From the NCBI RefSeq assembly GCF_006007885.1, contig NZ_VCRO01000005.1, positions 210,963 through 274,962 on the forward strand: a DNA stretch of 64,000 nucleotides, given 5' to 3'. Position numbers and translations under genes: made by a program. Within the stretch, counting starts at the first letter, position 1. Each line of letters opens with the position of its first letter. The notes under the pieces were generated by a model that saw only the letters and a list, made by a program, of their open reading frames with translations, searched no databases and was not told the DNA's origin. Shown here piece after piece: positions 16,671 through 24,415 of this stretch. The stretch is from Alteribacter natronophilus. Its GTDB lineage: Bacteria > Bacillota > Bacilli > Bacillales > Salisediminibacteriaceae.

Positions 16671-17564
16671 GTGCGAAACTGGCTGTATGCCCTGCTCGTG
16701 TTTACGGGCGGGTGCTTTCTTGGTGCATTATCAACAAGTGTGAAACTGGCTTACGGGGCAGGCTTTTCGATTCCCCAGATTACAGTGAGCCAGTTCTTTT
16801 ACGGCACAGCCCTCATCTGGCTCGTGTGGCTGTTCAGCCGGAAGAAGCGGCTGACGCTGAAACAGACCGGGGTACTCCTCGTTTCAGGGATTCCGATGGC
16901 TTTGACGGGGACATTTTACTACTTCTCCCTTCAGACCCTAGATGCCTCCCTTGCGATCATATTTCTGTTCCAGTTTGTCTGGGTAGGTGCGCTGTTTGAC
17001 TATGTGTTTTTCCGCAGGCGGCCGACGGGGCAGCAGTGGGGAGCAATTGCGGTGCTTCTGGCCGGATCCGTGCTTGCGGTTGGTCTTTTGACTGATGGGG
17101 TACAAAACCTTTCTGTTCAGGGAACTGTTTTCGGTCTTTTGTCGGCGTTTACGTTTACATCGTTTGTTTTTGTGAGCGGTAATGTCGGGAAAGACGTGCC
17201 TGCGGTTCAGAAAAGTGCTGTGTTTGCCCTTGGCGGGCTCATTTTTGTATGTATTGTTTTCCCGCCGTTTATCGTGTTTGAAGGTGCCGGGGCGTTTGGG
17301 GCGATCACATGGTACGGTCTGTTTCTCGGGCTGTTCGGTGTGACGCTGCCGCCGCTTCTGTTTGCCATCGGCATGCCGCGGATCAGTACCGGGATGGGGA
17401 CAGTGCTGAGTGCTTCCGAGCTTCCGGTAGCGGTCGTCCTGTCGGCTGTTGTGCTGAGAGAGACAGTGGGCCCGGTGCAGTGGCTCGGCGTGGCGGTCAT
17501 TCTCATTGGGATTGTGGCGGGAAATGTACGGCTTCGCAGGCGGTGTGAAGTGCGGACGGAGTAA
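16671..17564 (+). CDS. EamA/DMT superfamily transporter
   Basis: Ten-helix drug/metabolite transporter of 297 residues with two EamA repeats; the second opens near residue 145 with SVQGTVFGLLSAFTFTSFVF and ends VGPVQWLGVAVILIGIV, the usual EamA close. The GTG start at 16671 is preferred because GGAGGG is nine bases upstream; an ATG at 16632 lies inside the leader terminator. The substrate is unknown. The transcript carries a terminator-bearing leader, so expression is probably controlled by premature termination, perhaps by the exported compound. Confidence 0.88.
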   Translation: MRNWLYALLVFTGGCFLGALSTSVKLAYGAGFSIPQITVSQFFYGTALIWLVWLFSRKKRLTLKQTGVLLVSGIPMALTGTFYYFSLQTLDASLAIIFLFQFVWVGALFDYVFFRRRPTGQQWGAIAVLLAGSVLAVGLLTDGVQNLSVQGTVFGLLSAFTFTSFVFVSGNVGKDVPAVQKSAVFALGGLIFVCIVFPPFIVFEGAGAFGAITWYGLFLGLFGVTLPPLLFAIGMPRISTGMGTVLSASELPVAVVLSAVVLRETVGPVQWLGVAVILIGIVAGNVRLRRRCEVRTE

Positions 17565-17628
17565 CACTTTTGCGAAGACAAGTCAGAACGGATTTTCTGA
17601 ACAAAAGAGCGGAGCCGCCCTTTAATAA

Positions 17629-17706
17629 AGCTCCGCTGCACGCCGTCCGTTCGCTTTCCGCGGCGGTGGCGCTGGCTGCCGGCAAGCGTCCGACTGCAGC
17701 TCCTTT
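17629..17706 (-). repeat. Partial intergenic repeat, reversed
   Basis: CTCCGCTGCACGCCGTCCGTTCGCTTTCCGCGG-like text closely matches the left part of the element at 30155-30286 (ACTCCGCTTCACGCCGTCCG). The middle is lost. Confidence 0.55.
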
Positions 17707-17748
17707 CAACTAAAGTACCGTGCGTCCACAATATCCAAAGAAAAGCAC

Positions 17749-17792
17749 AAAAACCGCCGGGTCCCGTCAGACAGGGGAACCCGGCGGTTTTT
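17749..17792. terminator. Bidirectional terminator between DMT and flavin reductase genes
   Basis: AAAAACCGCCGGGT and ACCCGGCGGTTTTT form a 14-bp perfect stem with A and T tails on the two sides; it serves convergent genes. Confidence 0.92.
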
Positions 17793-17793
17793 G

Positions 17794-18402
17794 TTATTTC
17801 GGACGGTCGATGGAAAAGATTTCGCCAAGGGGGGCGTAGTCTTTTCCGCCGAGGCGTGCAACCGGCTTAAGCAGATCAGCCTGGACGCTGCCCTTGCCAT
17901 CAAGCAGGCTTTCGTCCACGTGATAATGAACGATTCTGCCGAACACGACGTCCGTCTCTCCTTCTTTTCCAGTGAAGGTTAAGTGTTTTTCCAGCCTGCA
18001 TTCAAAGCGGACCCTGGCTTCTGCGAGGCCCGGGACGTTTACCGCTGTACTTTCCACAGGCGTGAGGCCTACTTTTTCCACTTCGCTTTCATCAGGAGGC
18101 AGGTTTGCTGCAGTGGCGTTCATTTCCCGTACGTTTTTCTCGTCGGTTACGTGAACGACGAACTCGCCTTTTTCAACGATGTTCCGCGACGTATCCTTTT
18201 TCGAATCGCCCCGCTTGCCGATGGACACCATGAGAAGCGGCGGATCGGCGGAGACGACGTTAAAGTAGCTGAACGGGGCGGCGTTAAGGACCCCTTCATC
18301 CGACACGGTTGTTACAAAAGCAATCGGACGCGGCACGACTGTTTCCGTAAGAAACCGGTAGTTTTCCTTTTTTGATAACGATGCTGGGTCGATTCGTTTC
18401 AA
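17794..18402 (-). CDS. Flavin reductase family protein (DIM6/NTAB-like)
   Basis: FMN-binding split-barrel protein, 202 residues. Typical motifs are VPRPIAFVTTVSDEGVLNAAPFS, ADPPLLMVSI and KDTSRNIVEKGEFVVHV. The TTG at 18402 is chosen because AAGGGGAG, which overlaps the stop codon of mhqD, lies eight bases upstream. It is the third gene of the mhqE-mhqD operon and probably supplies reduced flavin or detoxifies quinone-related compounds; that is inference from context. It ends directly at a strong bidirectional terminator. Confidence 0.87.
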   Translation of the reverse strand: MKRIDPASLSKKENYRFLTETVVPRPIAFVTTVSDEGVLNAAPFSYFNVVSADPPLLMVSIGKRGDSKKDTSRNIVEKGEFVVHVTDEKNVREMNATAANLPPDESEVEKVGLTPVESTAVNVPGLAEARVRFECRLEKHLTFTGKEGETDVVFGRIVHYHVDESLLDGKGSVQADLLKPVARLGGKDYAPLGEIFSIDRPK

Positions 18403-18407
18403 AACAG

Positions 18408-19022
18408 TTACTCCCCTTTCGTGACATGGCTGTACCATGAAGCGGCGTGATCAATTTCGTCACGTGTAAGCTGGTGGCCCTGATCGGCCCAGAAAACCTT
18501 CACCTCTGCGCCGGCTTTCTTGAGCGAAGCCTCCAGCTCCTCCGTTTCTTCAGGGGCACAGATTGGATCATTCTTGCCGGCGCCGATAAAGACCGGTGTG
18601 CCGTTCATTTCCGGCAGATCAATGCCGCGTCGGGGCACCATTGGATGAAGAAGAACAGCCCCGTGCAGCACATTTTCGTAGTGATAAAGGAGGCTTCCTG
18701 CGATATTGGCGCCGTTGGAGTAGCCGACTGCGATCACTTTATCCCGGTCAAAGCCGTGTTCTTCTGCAGCATCATCAAGAAAGTTTTTCAGTTCCTCAGT
18801 ACGGAAAATGAGGTCCTCTTCGTCAAAAACACCTTCACGAAGACGGCGGAAAAAGCGGGGCATGCCGTTTTCCAGGACGTTTCCCCGGACGCTCAGCACG
18901 GACGCTCCCTCGTCAATCATCCCTGCGATTGGCAGCAGGTCCCGCTCATCTCCTCCCGTACCGTGAAGAAGCAGCAGCGTATACGGATTGTTTTCGTCTC
19001 TTTTTTCAAAAATACTCTTCAT
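18408..19022 (-). CDS. mhqD: Carboxylesterase/hydrolase MhqD-like
   Basis: Alpha/beta-hydrolase of 204 residues in the phospholipase/carboxylesterase family. HGTGGDERDL is the oxyanion-hole loop, VGYSNGAN the nucleophile elbow (Ser), KNDPICAPEETE carries the acid Asp and WADQGHQLT the His. Its start codon overlaps the stop of the dioxygenase gene (TAATG), so the two are translationally coupled. In B. subtilis the equivalent pair mhqE-mhqD is induced by methylhydroquinone and other electrophiles through MhqR. No MhqR gene is in this window. Confidence 0.87.
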   Translation of the reverse strand: MKSIFEKRDENNPYTLLLLHGTGGDERDLLPIAGMIDEGASVLSVRGNVLENGMPRFFRRLREGVFDEEDLIFRTEELKNFLDDAAEEHGFDRDKVIAVGYSNGANIAGSLLYHYENVLHGAVLLHPMVPRRGIDLPEMNGTPVFIGAGKNDPICAPEETEELEASLKKAGAEVKVFWADQGHQLTRDEIDHAASWYSHVTKGE

Positions 19023-19969
19023 TACTGATCACCTCTGTGTGCAGGATTGGTTACTGGAATCACAATGTTTTCGATTTTTTCCCTGGACGGCTCAAGCCAT
19101 GGCGGAAGCTTCAGCCCGGTGCCGAGGCGGTCTTCCTCTTCGTCCCACAAAAACCCCGGCGGATCGGTGGCAATTTCAAAGAGCACGCCGCCTTTTTCCC
19201 GGAAGTAAACAGCCTTAAAATACTGGCGGTCCATTACTTCGGTGACCCGAAAGCCCGCTTCCTGAATGTGTGAGCGCCATTCGAGCTGGTTCTCATCATC
19301 TTCAGCGCGCCAGGCGATATGGTGAACCGTGCCGACGCCGTAGCCGCCTGACTCGGTGACGGAAGTATCGATGTCGATCACGCTTCCGAGCGGGGCCTCT
19401 GAGCGGTAACGGACAAAATGCCCGTCATCGCCGACTTTTTCGAGACCCATAACGTCAGTGAGGAGACGGCCTGTCGCATCGGGATCGGCGGTATAGAGTA
19501 CGGCGCCGGCAAAACCTTTGATCGCCTCGGCGGATGTAATTGTGTCGTACGTCCAGTCGCTGGCCTCCCCTTCCTTCCGTGCGGTAAGTTCAAGTTTCAG
19601 GCCGTGGGGATCTTCAAACGAGAGTGATTTTTCACCGAAGCGTTCGGTTTTGGTAACGGCCACGCCTTTTTCTTCGAGTCGCTTTTTCCAGAACGGCAGT
19701 GCGCCTTCCGGGACAGCAAACGGGGTCACGCCTACCATGCCCGTGCCGGTTTTACCCGGTGCTGCTCCCGCCCATGGAAACGTAGTCATAATAGTACCCG
19801 GAGCCCCTTCGCGGGTGCCGAAGTACAGGTGATATGTACCCGGGTCGTCGAAGTTCACGGTTTTCTTTACGAGCCGGAGCCCGAGGACGTCCACGTAAAA
19901 ATCGAGATTTTCCTGGGGATGCCCGACAATAGCGGTAATATGGTGAATGCCCTGAATCGGCTTTTTCAT
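19022..19969 (-). CDS. mhqE: Ring-cleaving dioxygenase MhqE-like (VOC fold)
   Basis: A 315-residue vicinal-oxygen-chelate dioxygenase that in Bacillus opens quinone/hydroquinone rings. The metal ligands are visible as GIHHITAI (His, near residue 9), VHHIAWRA (second His, near 225) and VLFEIATDPPGF (Glu, near 272). The start follows AAAGGAGGCC. First gene of a three-gene operon with mhqD and a flavin reductase; MhqA, MhqE and MhqO are close paralogues, so the exact symbol rests on the neighbouring mhqD. Confidence 0.85.
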   Translation of the reverse strand: MKKPIQGIHHITAIVGHPQENLDFYVDVLGLRLVKKTVNFDDPGTYHLYFGTREGAPGTIMTTFPWAGAAPGKTGTGMVGVTPFAVPEGALPFWKKRLEEKGVAVTKTERFGEKSLSFEDPHGLKLELTARKEGEASDWTYDTITSAEAIKGFAGAVLYTADPDATGRLLTDVMGLEKVGDDGHFVRYRSEAPLGSVIDIDTSVTESGGYGVGTVHHIAWRAEDDENQLEWRSHIQEAGFRVTEVMDRQYFKAVYFREKGGVLFEIATDPPGFLWDEEEDRLGTGLKLPPWLEPSREKIENIVIPVTNPAHRGDQ

Positions 19970-20047
19970 CTGATGGCCTCCTTTGTGGCTGAACCGGTGA
20001 TGCTGATTTCAGCGACGCTTTCAAAAAGTAAGTGAAAACTTTCTACT

Positions 20048-20076
20048 ATGATATACCCGTTCGGCACCATTTTCAA
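20048..20076 (-). promoter_or_regulatory. Promoter of the mhqE-mhqD operon
   Basis: On the minus strand TTGAAA and TATCAT are separated by 17 bp. It lies between the GNAT gene end and mhqE. I see no clear MhqR-type palindrome around it. Confidence 0.55.
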
Positions 20077-20077
20077 A

Positions 20078-20887
20078 TCATTTGTCTGCAGATTCCCAGA
20101 CCGCTTTCGTGTAAAGCGTCTGCAGGCCTGCTTTCAGCATATTACGGTGGCTGCCGCTGCCGAACGAAGCCTGCCCGGTGAGTACACGGCAGCCTGATTT
20201 TTCCGCTTCCGCACGTCTTGCATCGATCAGCGCGGTGTGAACGCCTTTCTGCCGGTATGCCGGCAGTGTCCCAGCCGCGGCCAGCACCCCTGTGTCACCG
20301 GTTATGTAAAGCGATGCGATACCTGCCGGTGCTCCTCCGGCTGTGGCAAGGTAAAAATACCAGCCCGCCTCGTCGGCCAGTGCACGGTTATTTGCCGTGA
20401 TTCCATCCACTGTAAATGGAGGCATGCCGAACGCCTCCGCGTAAAACTGGCCGTAGAGGTCAAATTCCTCTTTATCCAGGCTGCGCACCTCTACGTTATT
20501 TGCCGGCCGACTGGGGACGCTCCGCTCGACCCTGCCTTCGAGACTCGTATGAAATCCCGTCTGCAGAAACCCTTTTCGGTGCAGTGCAAAACACAGCTCC
20601 CTGCCCGAATCTGCAGGTGTGAGCTCAAAGCGGGGTGTGATCCCCTTTTCCCGGTAAAAACCGAGGATGTCATCGAGAGCATCAAGATCGCTGCTGTTGA
20701 ACCCTTTTACCGTGTTATAGGAAGGGCCGGGTATGTTTTTCACTGCAAACGCCACTGTTTTACCGAATCTCTTTATTTCGCATCCCATCGGGTTACCTTC
20801 TCTTTTTCCCATGCATTCAAGCCGGCTCAGTGTCATCTCGATCTCGGCCTGCTCTGTCTTCAGAAACCTCTTCGTCGTCACCTTCAT
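20078..20887 (-). CDS. GNAT family N-acetyltransferase
   Basis: A 269-residue acyltransferase. The C-terminal half (about 135-269) is the GNAT fold, with the acetyl-CoA loop RQKGVHTALIDAR; the N-terminal half resembles the degenerate first GNAT repeat of two-domain enzymes. The ATG at 20887 has AAGGAG upstream; the frame is open for 23 more codons without a better start. The substrate is unknown. It runs in the same direction as the mhq operon, which has its own promoter near the end of this gene. Confidence 0.82.
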   Translation of the reverse strand: MKVTTKRFLKTEQAEIEMTLSRLECMGKREGNPMGCEIKRFGKTVAFAVKNIPGPSYNTVKGFNSSDLDALDDILGFYREKGITPRFELTPADSGRELCFALHRKGFLQTGFHTSLEGRVERSVPSRPANNVEVRSLDKEEFDLYGQFYAEAFGMPPFTVDGITANNRALADEAGWYFYLATAGGAPAGIASLYITGDTGVLAAAGTLPAYRQKGVHTALIDARRAEAEKSGCRVLTGQASFGSGSHRNMLKAGLQTLYTKAVWESADK

Positions 20888-21118
20888 TTCCCCACTCCTT
20901 CTGTCAGTGTTTACCTTACAATTTCGTTCAATTCCGCCAGACTCCTTCAATCTCATTTTCCGCCCGGAAGATTTCCAGTTTACACGGGGTATGGCGGCGG
21001 GTATTAACTAATCAAAACAGGAATACTACGGAGGCCGGCGGAGATACATAAATAGGACAGACAGGGGATACCTCCGCAGATCTACTACTAAATAAAGATA
21101 AAGGAGCGGTTTATTTAT

Positions 21119-22381
21119 ATGAACGTTAAAACGCCTGTCCCAAAAGAGAAATCGTTAGACAGTACACTTGCACTCATAAAAGAGGGCTTTCATTTTCTCC
21201 CGTCGCGGCGGAGTGAACTCGAGTCGGATATTTTTGAAACGAGACTTGTGGGCAGTAAAGCGGTGGTCATCTGCGGGGAAAAAGCAGCCGAACTCTTTTA
21301 CGACGAAGAGCTGATGAAACGTGAAGGGGCGGCGCCAAAGCCGCTGGAAAAGTCACTGCTCGGTGAAGGCGGCCTACACGGGCTTGATGACGAGGCTCAC
21401 AAGCACAGAAAACGGATGTTTCTGGCCATGGTCACACCGGAGCGACTGGAGGACATGAAGCGCCTGGTGCGGGCAGAACTGGAAAAAAAGGCGGAACAAT
21501 GGGAACGAACGGATGAGCCGGTCGTTCTGTTTAACGAAATGAACGATGTCCTCGCCGTAAGCGGAATGCGTTGGGCCGGGCTGCCGCTGGAAGATCAGGA
21601 CATAAAACAGCGGACACGCGAGCTTACCGAGATGGTGGATTCGTTCGGAGGATCCCTTTCCCGATTCCGAAAAGGTGTCAAGTCCCGCAAAAGCCAGGAA
21701 GAGTGGCTAATGGGAATTATCAAAGCGGTGCGTAAGGGCGAGCTGAAGCTGCCGGAAAATACACCTGCCTACATTACTGCCACACAGCGGGATATAAACG
21801 GAAAACTGATGCCGGTTCATACGGCCGCCGTCGATCTCAACAACTCCTTCCGCCCGCTGATGGCGACTTCCTACTTTCTCACGTTCGGTGCAGCAGCCAT
21901 CTACGAGCACCCTGAGACGGTGGACAAAATCCGCAAAGGTGGCGATGACTACATCAAGATGTTTTCACAGGAAGTGCGCCGTTTTTACCCGTTCGTTCCG
22001 GCCATGGCCGCCATTGCGCGAAAGGATTTCAGCTGGAACGATTACAAGTTTAAAAAAGGAGTCAAAGTGATTCTCGATATTTTCGGAACAAACCGGCACC
22101 CGGATTCCTGGGACAACCCTGACTCGTTTATCCCCGAACGTTTTGAGAACTGGAAAGAAAGCCCGTTTTCCTTCGTTCCGCAGGGAGGCGGCGATCACCA
22201 TATGGGACACCGCTGTGCAGGCGAGTGGATGACGGTACTCGTCATGAGGGAAGTGTTTAAGTTTCTTGCCGAAAAGGTTACTTACGATGTGCCGGAACAG
22301 GATTTAAGCTACGACATGCACCGGATGCCGACTCTTCCGAAAAGCGGTTTTGTAATCACGAATGTGAAACGGAAAAAGTGA
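21119..22381 (+). CDS. cypC: Cytochrome P450 CYP152 fatty-acid peroxygenase
   Basis: A 420-residue P450 that uses hydrogen peroxide to hydroxylate long-chain fatty acids at alpha/beta carbons, like B. subtilis CypC (YbdT). The heme-ligand region is FVPQGGGDHHMGHRCAGEW with Cys near residue 365. The QEVRRFYPFVPA segment carries the Arg-Pro-like pair that binds the substrate carboxylate in CYP152. The usual P450 acid-alcohol pair in the I helix is absent, as in this family. ATG 21119 follows AAGGAGCGG. It needs no reductase partner and none is adjacent. Confidence 0.92.
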   Translation: MNVKTPVPKEKSLDSTLALIKEGFHFLPSRRSELESDIFETRLVGSKAVVICGEKAAELFYDEELMKREGAAPKPLEKSLLGEGGLHGLDDEAHKHRKRMFLAMVTPERLEDMKRLVRAELEKKAEQWERTDEPVVLFNEMNDVLAVSGMRWAGLPLEDQDIKQRTRELTEMVDSFGGSLSRFRKGVKSRKSQEEWLMGIIKAVRKGELKLPENTPAYITATQRDINGKLMPVHTAAVDLNNSFRPLMATSYFLTFGAAAIYEHPETVDKIRKGGDDYIKMFSQEVRRFYPFVPAMAAIARKDFSWNDYKFKKGVKVILDIFGTNRHPDSWDNPDSFIPERFENWKESPFSFVPQGGGDHHMGHRCAGEWMTVLVMREVFKFLAEKVTYDVPEQDLSYDMHRMPTLPKSGFVITNVKRKK

Positions 22382-22442
22382 CGGTGCTGACTGAGGTTAG
22401 AGCGGATTAAATGGGGGACGTATTGATTGTTTTTTCAGGCAG

Positions 22443-22468
22443 GCCCGGGTTGATTCCCGGGCTTTTTT
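22443..22468 (+). terminator. Intrinsic terminator of the P450 gene
   Basis: GCCCGGG-TTGATT-CCCGGGC followed by six T residues. Confidence 0.92.
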
Positions 22469-22549
22469 GTGCCGTTTCGGCCGGTCAGGTGGTATAATCT
22501 AGTCACCTGTACTTTACATATTTTAGCAGAATAACGTTATGAGGAGCTG

Positions 22550-22837
22550 ATGTTGTTGCATGCCCGTGCACTTCCGACCTGGTTCTGGGTTTCCCTTATT
22601 CTGTTCGTGGCGCTTCAGTGGCTGATGATTCCTGTGCTTCAGATCACCGGTGCAGCTCACGATGTGGTCATGGCCGGCATTCTCTTTGTCACGTTTGTGA
22701 TCTGGCCGGTTTACCTCGCGGGGACAATTGTTATTTTGAAAAAAGTAAAACAGTTCAGTACGGAAGGACTGATTATCGCCGCTGTTTTTCTTATGATTCC
22801 GCCTTTTACGTTCATCCCGGTTTTTACTGCTATGTAG
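22550..22837 (+). CDS. Small three-helix membrane protein, unknown
   Basis: A 95-residue protein with three hydrophobic segments (about 10-30, 38-62, 74-94) and a short basic loop KKVKQF between the second and third. ATG 22550 has GAGGAGCTG directly before it, so the gene is likely real; a TATAAT box sits at 22493-22498 with only a poor -35. I do not recognise the family. Confidence 0.65.
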   Translation: MLLHARALPTWFWVSLILFVALQWLMIPVLQITGAAHDVVMAGILFVTFVIWPVYLAGTIVILKKVKQFSTEGLIIAAVFLMIPPFTFIPVFTAM

Positions 22838-22887
22838 AAGGGAGTGCGCCGGTTTTCTTGTAGATAATGGGGCGGCGCTCCCGCAGG

Positions 22888-23139
22888 CTAATCCCGCTTC
22901 TTGTACAAGTATTCTTTTAAGTCCTCTTTAATCTCCTGGACGTCCTTCTGAATTTCATTGAGCTCCCGCAGGCTCTCCGACTGCTGTTCAATGACGGAAA
23001 TGTAGCGCTTCTCGCGCTCATTGTTCATCGCCATCACCCAACGCACGCCCCATACGGCGGTGCCCAGAAGAACGATAAACAACAATCCGAAAATCCCCAC
23101 TCCGGACTGCATCCCATAGCCAAAAAGTGAATCCCACAT
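22888..23139 (-). CDS. BhlA/UviB family holin-like protein
   Basis: An 83-residue product: one N-terminal membrane helix (about 13-37, IFGLLFIVLLGTAVWGVRWV), then NNEREKRYISVIEQQSESL and a heptad-patterned coiled coil to the C-terminus. This single-helix-plus-coil plan with the NEREKRY segment is typical of BhlA/UviB holin-like proteins. ATG 23139 follows GAGGAGGG. There is no endolysin or phage gene near it, so it may be a stray bacteriocin or phage gene, or a membrane protein of another role. Confidence 0.65.
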   Translation of the reverse strand: MWDSLFGYGMQSGVGIFGLLFIVLLGTAVWGVRWVMAMNNEREKRYISVIEQQSESLRELNEIQKDVQEIKEDLKEYLYKKRD

Positions 23140-23268
23140 GACGTGCCCTCCTCTATAATTGTTTTGGCAGAACACTAATAGAGTATGTCGGACAGCCTCC
23201 ATGTTGCGGGCTGAACCCCTCCAATCCGGCAAAATAGTAGAATATGAATGGAAGGAATGACCCCCCCG

Positions 23269-24237
23269 ATGATGCTAAAGCCCCGAAATTTTCCTCTTTG
23301 GCTCGATAAGCTTGAGGCGCTGAAAAGGCGGCTGAGCCCTGATCACAGAAGATTTGCCGACATCACCCAGGATCATTATTACAATAAGGCCGGCTGGCGC
23401 GGTGAAAAGGAGCTTGATTATCAGCTGGATTACCTCGTTGCTGCAGAAGATTATGTGATACTGCAGGACCTCCGGCTCAAAGGGCAGCTCGGCCGGGAGT
23501 TTCAAGTCGATACGATCATTATTTTTCGCTCTTTTATCGTTGTAGTTGAAGCAAAGAACTATAGGGGAACATTATACTTTGATCAGGCCCACAATCAGCT
23601 GACCCAGACGTATGAGAACGTGGAAAAAGGGCTTCCTGACCCGATCGCGCAAGTTAAGCTCCAGACTCGGCACCTCCACTTCTGGCTGGCCGAACACGGC
23701 TATCCCCCTATCCCCATCCACTACTTTATTGCCATCAGCAATCCACGTACGATAATTAAGAGCTCACCAGGTTATACCGAAGCCATCGATCGGGTCATAC
23801 ATGCCCAGCAGGTTAACCGCAGGCTGAGTGAACTTCAGTTAACGTTTAGGAATAGCGTGCTCAGCTCAGCGGAACTGCAGAGGATTGGGAATGACCTTAT
23901 AGCAGCTGACCAGCCTTATGACAGGAATATTCTTGAGTTTTACAAGATTGATAGAAACGAAATTCTTACAGGAGTGCCATGCCGCGAATGTAAGTTCATT
24001 CCTATGAAACGTGTCCATGGAAGCTGGGCTTGTAAGCGGTGCGGAGCTGCGTCTATGGATGCCCATGTGCAGGCATTGAAGGAATTTTCACTGATATTTG
24101 GGGAAAGGGCTTCGAATCGGGAGCTTCGCTGGTTTCTACAGGCCCGGTCGCCCCATGTGGTGAAACGGTTAATGGAAAAACTCGATGCAGATTGTCAGGG
24201 AGAAGGTAAAGCGAGGCGTTTTATTCTGAGATTTTGA
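23269..24237 (+). CDS. NERD domain protein with C-terminal zinc ribbon
   Basis: Nuclease-related (NERD) protein of about 322 residues. Residues of about 45-160 hold the NERD core: GWRGEKELDYQL, DLRL, GREFQVDTIIIF and VVVEAKNYRG, which includes a restriction-nuclease-like D-ExK pattern. A four-Cys zinc ribbon (CREC then CKRC) lies near residues 240-265, followed by a helical tail. The start is uncertain: ATGs at 23248, 23257, 23269 and 23272 are in frame; I choose 23269 because homologues begin with a similar LKPRNFPLWLDKLEAL stretch. Function in vivo is unknown; DNA processing is the family suggestion. Confidence 0.8.
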   Translation: MMLKPRNFPLWLDKLEALKRRLSPDHRRFADITQDHYYNKAGWRGEKELDYQLDYLVAAEDYVILQDLRLKGQLGREFQVDTIIIFRSFIVVVEAKNYRGTLYFDQAHNQLTQTYENVEKGLPDPIAQVKLQTRHLHFWLAEHGYPPIPIHYFIAISNPRTIIKSSPGYTEAIDRVIHAQQVNRRLSELQLTFRNSVLSSAELQRIGNDLIAADQPYDRNILEFYKIDRNEILTGVPCRECKFIPMKRVHGSWACKRCGAASMDAHVQALKEFSLIFGERASNRELRWFLQARSPHVVKRLMEKLDADCQGEGKARRFILRF

Positions 24238-24251
24238 CGTAATTTTTCCGG

Positions 24252-24356
24252 TTCGCTACGTTCAGGGACGATTTCGCTACGTTGGGCCGGGTGTTCGCTA
24301 CGTTCACAGGCAATTTCGCTACGTTGACCCGGGTGTTCGCTACGTTCTCCCTCATT
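24252..24356 (+). repeat. 21-bp repeat family B, locus 1 (five units)
   Basis: Five 21-bp units start at 24252, 24273, 24294, 24315 and 24336, each opening TTCGCTACGTT. The 10-bp remainders alternate between a type ending GAT/AAT and a type ending CCGGGTG, so the higher-order period is 42 bp. The array starts 15 bp after the NERD stop codon and precedes the terminator at 24378. Confidence 0.9.
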
Positions 24357-24377
24357 CCACCACCACCCCAACCTAAA

Positions 24378-24410
24378 ACACCCCGCACCTCCAAAAACGG
24401 TGCGGGGTGT
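24378..24410. terminator. Bidirectional terminator between NERD and ABC genes
   Basis: ACACCCCGCACC pairs perfectly with GGTGCGGGGTGT (12 bp), loop of nine. Confidence 0.85.
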
Positions 24411-24415
24411 GTTGA

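Noticed and set aside
22888-23139. Prophage remnant around the BhlA-like gene
   Set aside because: No other phage gene, integrase or attachment site is nearby.
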